The notes under the pieces are model-generated. The model did no database searches. It was given only the letters and a program-made list of their open reading frames with translations, and was not told where the DNA came from. Both the position numbers and the translations under genes were made by a program. A stretch of 64,000 nucleotides of DNA from Siderastrea radians (Eukaryota; Cnidaria; Anthozoa; Scleractinia; Rhizangiidae): positions 46,123,593 through 46,187,592 of the forward strand of contig OZ024890.1 in assembly GCA_964017195.1 (NCBI GenBank), written 5' to 3'. This document shows, one piece after another, positions 49,601 to 58,600 of the stretch (position 1 is the stretch's first letter; each line of letters starts with the position of its first letter).

Positions 49601-52600
49601 ATACTGTAAGGAGAAATTAGATGGTTAACAAAATACAAGTCAATTGGCAGATTGTTTAAATAAAAGCTACAACGGAGTCCTCTTCAAACTTTCGGGTAAC
49701 AAACACAACACACCTCCTCTCCATTCTCCATGACTACTGATCCTGCCTTATCCACAACAGCAAACACCATTACAGCACACAGCTCCTGCCGCACATTCAT
49801 CGTCATATTTGCAAAAGCCTGGTTTATTAAGGAAAAGCACAGTTTTAGAACTAGTACATGATCATAGTTTGGGGTTTATAAGGGTTTGCAGGTATATAGT
49901 ACACTCCCGCTACCTCGAACGCGCAAGGGAAACCAAAAATTGTTTGAGATAACTGGAGTTTAAAGATAGCCAGTACTGAATAACTGTGACCCTCAGCCAA
50001 GGGAAACCAGTTTCATTTAGAGATAGTTAAGGATTCGAGAAAGCGGGGGTGGGGGGGGGGAGGGGTTTGAGATAGCAGGGGATTCGAGATAGCGGAGGGA
50101 ATAGAGATAACGGGGTATTCGAGAGAACAGGGGATTCGAGATGGCGGGGGATTCAAGATAGTGGGGGATTCGAGATAGCAGGGGATCTACTATAGTCTTC
50201 AAGATTCACCTACAAAAAGGAAGACAAGTCTTGGTAAATAAATAGAGTGAAATGATGTGGGTGCATGCCACCCCCTTTTTTGGGGTGTTGTTTTGATGAA
50301 GACTAAAAATTTCAAAAATATACTTACTGGCAGATGTTGCATGAAATCCAACAAAGCCTCTGCAACAAAAAATAATTATATCGTTTCAGTTAAACAAGTA
50401 TATACCATTTTCTTATTCATTCAAAAAAATTAACAATTGGTAACGTCAGAGACTTACGTATGTCACTTTCCGTGCGATCAGTGGGCTCTTTCTCAAGACA
50501 ATCTCGCACAACATCACGCACCATTAAGGACTAAAAAATATTGAATTAAGTAACAGATCGATAATCATTATTGATCATTATATAACACAGCCAACCCTGT
50601 ATTACACTGCACAGCACTATTACAATTACACTCTAGTTCCCTTTTATGACTTGTGGAAGTAAATTAGTTCTCAAACTGTTGAATCCCGTTTACACAAGCA
50701 ATTTCTAGTAAAATTTTCGTTGCAGTTTCCACTTCTATTTTTTAGTGAGCACTCGTAATGCAACCTCAAATCGTGCGTGTAAGCCTACACTATATCACGG
50801 GAGGTTTGAACACGCTCAAGACTTGAGACAACTTTAAATTGAGGCGCAGGCGTCAGAAAAATGGCATTGAAAATCGTGAAAATTTTTCAGAAAATCGCCA
50901 GTTTAAACGGGGTTTTAGAGGGAGTTCAATGTAATGGGAAAATAGGAAATGAAGATACCGCACCTCTCGAGATGAATGAGATCCTTCCTCTTCATCATCT
51001 TCATCAGAATCAACTGAAACAACGAGAAAAGAATATTAATTTGCATTTGAAGTGGTGTTACCTAAATTATCCTAAAGAGATTTCAGAGTAGGCACTCAGT
51101 CACAGGCCCACCAACCTCACCACAGTCACCACTGTGGAGAAAGCTATGTTTAGACGATTTATTACCAGTAACTTATTTTTAGTGTGAAAGTAATTTTTGC
51201 TTGCTTTAGTTTTTTAATTTACTATAATTTCAAAAGTCAACAGGAAGTAAAACCGGGCAGGAATTAATTGTCTTGATCATCGTGTTTGACACCAGCTACT
51301 TGTCATTAAACATTATTAATATTTTTCCCATGACATTCATGAAAGCAAAACCATTGAACTAGCCTGAGAACAAAGGTGTTCTTTGGCGACCCCAAACATC
51401 ATTCCCTGTGAAAGAGATGCGATCAGTCATGTGTCAGCCATAAGCTGGGAATTTCGTTATTAAAACCACGCGCAAAAACAATGACACCGTCAATACACAA
51501 CTAATTTAAGACAAGACGGAAGGGTGGTAGTGATTATTTTAAATTTAAGTTTTACAGTTGACAGTGCAGTTAGCATGTGATAAACAAATAATTGCCAATG
51601 TGTTTACTCTACTATTTGAGAGGCACAATGTCACTTTATGATTCTGTCACAGTAGGTTAGAAATTTCTTTTGACAGAACTGTGTGCAACGGCTCCCTCTT
51701 TCGTCTGGGATTTTTTTAAAATAAAATCTACTGAATGGTATTTTACAATCCAGGTTTTGTGTTGTGTTTAAAAAGACCTTACAAATCAAATCAGGAGTTT
51801 TGTTCTTGCTCCATGACTGAATGTATTTTATGAATTAATCCAACACCTGTCCACCAAAAAATGCCTGGACTCCAGGCAGAGAACATTACTGCATATAAGG
51901 AATGTTTAAATGTCACTTGCCGATACTCTCCACCAAGCCTGTAAGATCCAACTCCAGGTTGTTCACAGAAGATGAATCCTCAACAGAGGCATTTCGTTTT
52001 AGGTGTTTATCACTTCTTAAAATGATCTCTTTCACATGCTGGAGTTCCATTGGCAGCTGTTAAATACAAAAATAATTACCAAATTAATAATAGTAATGAT
52101 AAATATTTATTGTTGAATACTCAGTCTTATTAATTTTCATTGGTAGATTTCACAAGCTTATTAGAATTTGCAGAATCATCATTTATCCCTTCAGTTTGCG
52201 TAACACAAATGAATATAACTTGCTAAAAGTCTAACTGCAAATGTACAATGTCTTCTGATTGGTTGAGTAGCTGTTTTAGATGAGGCTACGTAAACATGGG
52301 TATGAAATCTTGTTTGGTTTTAATATTTTCGTAAAAGAAATTTAAACTGGTCACTACATGTAACCTGATACAAACACTCAAGAGAGTCACATTGGGAAAG
52401 TCTGCATGTATATTATATTATGAAGTGAGATCCGAGACTAAATTGGTCTTTCGACTCGTCGATCCATTATTCCAGTTTGTCTCGTTGTCTACTGAGTCCG
52501 TCGCATTGACTTTCCAGATCGTATTGGTGTGAATTGCTCCTGAGCTCGTCTCTCGACCCCTGGGATCAACTCGTCGAAAGTAAGGTTAAGCTAGCCCAGG

Positions 52601-55600
52601 ATTAGCATCAGTTTTTAATTTTGTTTTATAGCCATAAATGATAGTATAACGGATTCCTGTAAATCCCTTTTGCCCTAATATTTTTCTTTGGTTACTTTCA
52701 AACAGTCACTTCTTGCATGGAATTTGCTGTGAAAACTTTTTTGAAATAAGAGAAACAGCATCCTTTGTAAAATCCTAATCCAGATTAGGGTTAACCGGCT
52801 TTCCAGCAAGCAGGCCCAGGTTACAAGAAGTAATGCTTTCTTTTTCTGCCTGCTAATATTGTAACACTATACTTTACTATCATCATCACATTGTACAAAC
52901 CTTTGTACTACTGCATTAAAAAAATTCAAAATGTGTACATAATGTATATTTAGTATAATTGCTCAGGTGATTTAAGCGTGTGCTCTGATTGGTCGAGGAT
53001 TACATCATATCTTGCTATTATCACCCTGCATGAGGTGATTATAATCCTGAAGTTCTAATTTTCAAAATGGACACCGCGTTATTTTTGATGTGTCTGGAGA
53101 AAAGAAAAAAGAAAATGCAGTTGCTCTGATAATCACCTGAGCAATTGTACTAAAACAATTATTCTCCTCAGGCTCAGCAAATATTGAGAAATAATCCCTT
53201 CAACAATTATTCCATAATATTTACTTTGCCTTTGGCGAATTATTGTTAATTGTATTTAATATCTAAGCACAGGAGTCAGTTATAGATACTTGTTCATCAT
53301 CAGGAATTGGTCCTCCAATTCTGTAATCCTGTGTCTCCAGGGCGAGAAGACGTTCCAGGTCATTCCTGGAATATGAGTGCCGCTGAAATGGCTGGAACAG
53401 GTCTGTGTTTGGAAAATCAATCTGTCGAAAAAGCAAATAATTTTCTTTATGAAGTCCTTCGTCTTAATACACAGAAATTGTCCCTCATTTTTTATCTTAT
53501 ACGAACATCATTAAACCCACGAAAAGGCAATTAAAGGAACTATGTCAAGAAATTTTTACATGATTTATTTAGGTCAAAATTGAGCTGAAATGTTCTGTCT
53601 TGAACAAAATTAATTCTTATTAAATACCAAGAGGAAGGTATCAAATGATTTTCTTAAAGGAAGAACAATTGAACCATAAGCAGTTTTAGGTGATATTTCA
53701 AAACACCAGGAAAGAACTTGAGAAAACCGGGTTACAATCTACTTCTATGCTCACCATCCACCACCACACACACTTGGTAGTAGCAGAGTACTATTAAACA
53801 AAACTGAACCACCCCCTAATTAAGCTAACCATTTTTAAAAGAGAATAGAGTATTGATTAGGGAGCCACTCCCTCATCAATACTCCATTCATTTTAAAAAC
53901 TAGTTATCTTAATTAACACTTTTTGACTTTTACATTGTTCTTTTTATTTTTTAGTCTGACCTTATTTTGTACATATTTTAAATTCATTTTCATTCCATTT
54001 TTCTTCATCGAAGGCTGTGTAGCCCAACAGCCGAAAGCTCTGATTTTATTTATTTATATTTCTAACCAGAGAACGTTTTTATTGACTTTAATATGACTGA
54101 ATCTCTCTGCTGTAAGCCAAATCCAATTCTTCAGAAAATTAATTTTTCCCAGAATAAGTACTAACTTCAAAAAGTGGCTCAGCTCATTGGCATATAAATA
54201 CAGTACATATGTGTAAAAACCCCTTTACTCTAGTCACCCATTGCTATGGCCATATTTTTCAGCCCCTTGGTGGCCTAGTTACAGGGTTCCCACCATACCT
54301 AGAGGTTCTTATGTAGCCAACTTGACTTCAACTGGCAACTTACCACAATCATTTCTGAATATTCCAAGATAAGGCAATCTGTTCCTCTTTTTCCAGTGGG
54401 GCCAAGTGGTTGCTTGCCAAAACTAGAAGACACACAAAGAAATACATAATTATATTATTTTTATTTCACTCCAAAATGTTAGTTGTTGTGTATTAGACCA
54501 GTTGGTAGGGTGCCAGACTGCAGACCTCTTAACCCTCTAAGCAACAATATCAAAATGCATGTTTTCCTTTGTATTTTCCACATATTTTTCAGAGTACTAG
54601 TTGGGAGATTTTGATTGTTTCAACCTGTAAGTTTGATCTAGTAGTGACATTGTAAGGAAAAATTAGATTCTTGTCACTATATGCAGCTTGCAGCTACAAT
54701 TTAACTGGTTTTAAGTCTTGCTGGCTGTGTGCATCTCCGTGACTCAGCTCACAAGATCACATCATCAGTGCTTTCAATAAGTACCGATGACCGACGAAAA
54801 GTGTCTACAAATTCGCTCAAAGAAATCGCCTACCAATAACTATTTTCCCTAAACTGAAGTAATTAAAGAAAGATTTCTTTTAAACCTTGTTGATACAGTC
54901 GGCTACTCTACTCAAACCAGTTGCCTACTTCAAATTTTACCGAAACCCCTACATTGTTGGGAAGTGATGTTATTAAGCATTTGGCTTTGTCTCCTACACC
55001 TTGTCATACTTAATCAACAGGAGACATTCAAGAACCCTTGTGGACATCACTTTTGGGAAAGAGAAAAGGCCACACATTGTAGACCAAGAACCAAGTAATA
55101 AAAAGTATATTTGCAGTTCGGAACAACTGAAGGAGACAAAAGCTACTTCAATGACCTTATTGAAGCACTTTGGGTGTAGGTCAGGGGAATGGGTACCAGC
55201 AAGATTTCCATGGTAGATGAAGGGTGTCTCGTGACCTTTAACCCCTTAACCTCCAACATCATCCTACAAATTCTCCTTCCTGGTCTCCATAGATTTTACT
55301 GATTGTTAATTGGGAGAGCTTGTTTAAACATCAAGACAATTTATGTTTGGTGATCACTTGCCAAATTCTTATGACCTGTACGTGTTAAAATACACTGACA
55401 CGATGAGGAGAAATTTGATGCTGATCACTATTGGGGCTTTAGCTGGTTAAGTTGACTTTCCGTGTATAATGAGTTGTTTCACTGTGTCATAATCTTTTAA
55501 CTTCCCCACCAATATTTATCATTATTATACTAAAATTGATTGACGCGGTGATTGGTACACAATCTGACGTGGTTGAAGGTTGGTGTAAGAAATTTCACTA

Positions 55601-58600
55601 ATTGTCTGTGCTGTTGTGGTAAAGCCTGTGTAGATTCACTCAGCAATTGGGTTGTAAGAATAATTACATAAATTATGACACTGTCTCCCTCAGTGGCAAC
55701 ATTGTGTAGACTGTCCAAATAATAATAACTACATTGAATTAATTAGTGGTGCTCCAAAAAAGGGGGGTTATCAGAAACATACACTTACATGTAAATGGGG
55801 GGCGACTTGCCATATTTAGGCCTAAGGAGGGGAGGGGGTCAATTTTAGCTCCATACAAAGGTCTTTTTTCTCTCCCTCCCCTTCCTCCCCCTGCCATAAA
55901 TAATGAGAAGTCCCTAATAAATTCTACAAAGCATTTGCACTGGGTACATGTATATTAATTTTACATTATTTTGTCAAAGAACACAAGTCTGCCTGATACC
56001 TGCTTCCTGGCAGATACATGCATCCATCCAGAAAAACACAACCAGACAGCAAAATATACCAGCAGGATGCTATGTCCTCTTCCCTAATAAAAAAAAACAT
56101 AGAAAAACAACATTAAACATGTGTAATGCTACTAATTAACAGCTAAAATTCACCTCTGGCTATTGCCTGCTCATGACCATTGACAATGATTTGGTTGAGA
56201 GCCCTCTTTCCAGCACAGTGCTCCATTTCCAACAACAGCACCCCCCTGCCCCTAACCTCCTTGCTGAATGTGTTTCTAATAATTAGCTATTGCCCAGAAT
56301 TTAAACTGTTTGACTTATCCTGCCTTGTTGATCTTAATTATTGCTATTATCATTGTTACCATTGTTGTTACAGTAATCTGTCATGATCTGATTTAGTGTC
56401 CCGGTGTTAATTTTATGCTGGGATCTTAGAAGAGCATGGCTTCACTTAAACTACACACTATCTGGAACAAAAATCAATTTTGTTCGATTTTACCCTACCT
56501 TTACAGTCATGAACCATCACCAAACTTGAACTCAGGTAACTTTGACTCCCCACAAGCTCAAACCAATTTCACTTTTACTTTTCCCAGACTAGGCTCAAAT
56601 TATCCCTGTTTACGTAAAACCCTATTTACTCCATTTTAAATTGTCAGTTAACGAGTCTGAACTAGTCGGTAATGAGGAAAAATCAGACATACACTGGATG
56701 TACATCCAAAGTCACAACTTCATGCAGTACAAAGTCTTGTAAGTACTTGAAAACGGACCAAACTGACTCATGATTGTAAATGAATAACAGAACCCTTAAT
56801 AACAGAATCCTTTATTACTTTGTCTTGTAGTTACTACCAGAATACAGGTACTTGAAATTCAACACTAACCGCACCCTCTGAACCCTCAATGACTCAAACT
56901 ATTAATCATTCCCCTAAGGAGTTGAAGTTAACAAGGTTCTGGCACAGTGGGTCACTGCACTTTTGCATATACATGTAGGGCTTAGAGGATTACAGTTTGT
57001 GTAATTACTTTTAACTTACATATAAAGTAAATAGTTAGAGTCTTGTACTTCATATCTTGCAGTCTCGGACATGGCTCTGAAAATACATTATTTTAATGAA
57101 CACACAATCATGTTATTTACGAAGAGTGTAGTCACACTGATGTGTTATCAAAATTTAATAACAATAGGTTTAAAAGAAACCACAATTTTGTGCAATGAAT
57201 GACAGAATTAAAACATGTTTCATTCACTAACTCATATCTACTTACATTATCCAACACACCTCACAGATTCAATGTGAGGGATTACTACACTGTACAACTG
57301 CCAGCACAAATTTCATGTCTAAATGGTATACCATATTTTCTCCATTTAACAGTGGGCCCCAAATAAATGCCATCAAAAAGGGAATTATAAATAAGCCTCT
57401 CAGATGTTTATTTGTTGTATATTAAATTTAAGGGTGTGTTTCTTCGGGAAAATCCAAATCCAGATTCTTGTAATGTATCCAAAAACGGATTTTGCGTTTC
57501 TTCAGTTTACCTAAATCCAAAAATGGATTAATCAGGGATTAGTGATCTGAAGAGTCCACACTCCGAGTGGATACATCAGATCAAATCTAAATCCAGATTT
57601 TTAGGATTCATGATCCGTGTGTTTCTTGGGGGGACGGATCTGAAAATAGTACATCTGTCAAGCGGTCTTCCATGCAAATTTACTGGTCTCACCATATTTT
57701 CTCTCGATCTTGCGTGACAAAACATTCGATCGTGAAAAAGAAAATTCAGGTGATTATTCCATTCCACATATTTGAAAAGTTTTTTCCAAACGTACAGACA
57801 GAAGCATTGACATGTCAGGATAACTTTATTTGTGTACCATTTCTGTAATTCAGGGACCAGATTTTGCTAAATGTGAACGCAAATATCGAGTTCACTTGAA
57901 CTACTGCAGATACTGTCCTAATGTTTATAAATTATTTGTATTCCATTCTAGTTGAATTCTAGGGCAGCACGAGAGAAATAGCGTTCTGATATATATATTG
58001 CATGCCTCCAGCCTGTCTTGTCATGACAAAATAATCCTTTTTCAGATTTTGCATTTCTGTGGTGTCGAAGAATCCACATGATCTGGGATCACAAATCCGT
58101 TTTCGGATTCTCCCAAAGAAACGCACCCTGAGATTTAAGGGCAAAATACACAGCTGCCAAGAAAAACAAATAATAACCCTTTCTTAAAAAATGGCGGGCC
58201 CAAATAAATTGCTGATTCAAACAAATGCTGGGTCCACCATGCCAAGTTTGAAATTAACACTGGGGACATTTAATTGAGAAAATACGGTATGTATCATTCT
58301 CATAAAATTATGATCCTTACAAAGTGGAGGGGTATGGGACCACCTCTCCTGCCCACCACCCCCCCTCCATTCCACCTAACTTCAATGGTTCTGATAAACT
58401 ACATCATACTTTGTATCCCATTTGGACCTAATACCAGTGAGAAAATTTCTGGTGTATGATAAAAATACTGACCGCACAGAGGACTCCGGTAGACCTGCAA
58501 CAGCTTGCATTCCATGCAAATAACAGAAAATAGTATCCACATCCTAGAATAAACCAAAAACAGAGTTCACAGAATCATTTAGTAGATGAAACTAGGGAAT

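Larger units (their letters stand above)
54423..57019 (-). other. RAPGEF intron region, expected cNBD1 exon not found
   Basis: Holds two copies of the 190-bp repeat (54525 and 55235) and otherwise unremarkable AT-rich sequence. I found no frame encoding the WYxLLSGSV strand expected here. Confidence 0.5.

Noticed and set aside
53392..53402. Longer exon 5 starting at ACCTGTTCCAG
   Set aside because: Would put the exon out of phase with exon 4, whose donor GTAAGT is strong.
56165..56235. Minus-strand frame with [18 protein letters not shown] and a GTGAAT donor
   Set aside because: Does not resemble the missing cNBD1 strands and shows no match to a family I recognise; treated as chance or repeat remnant.
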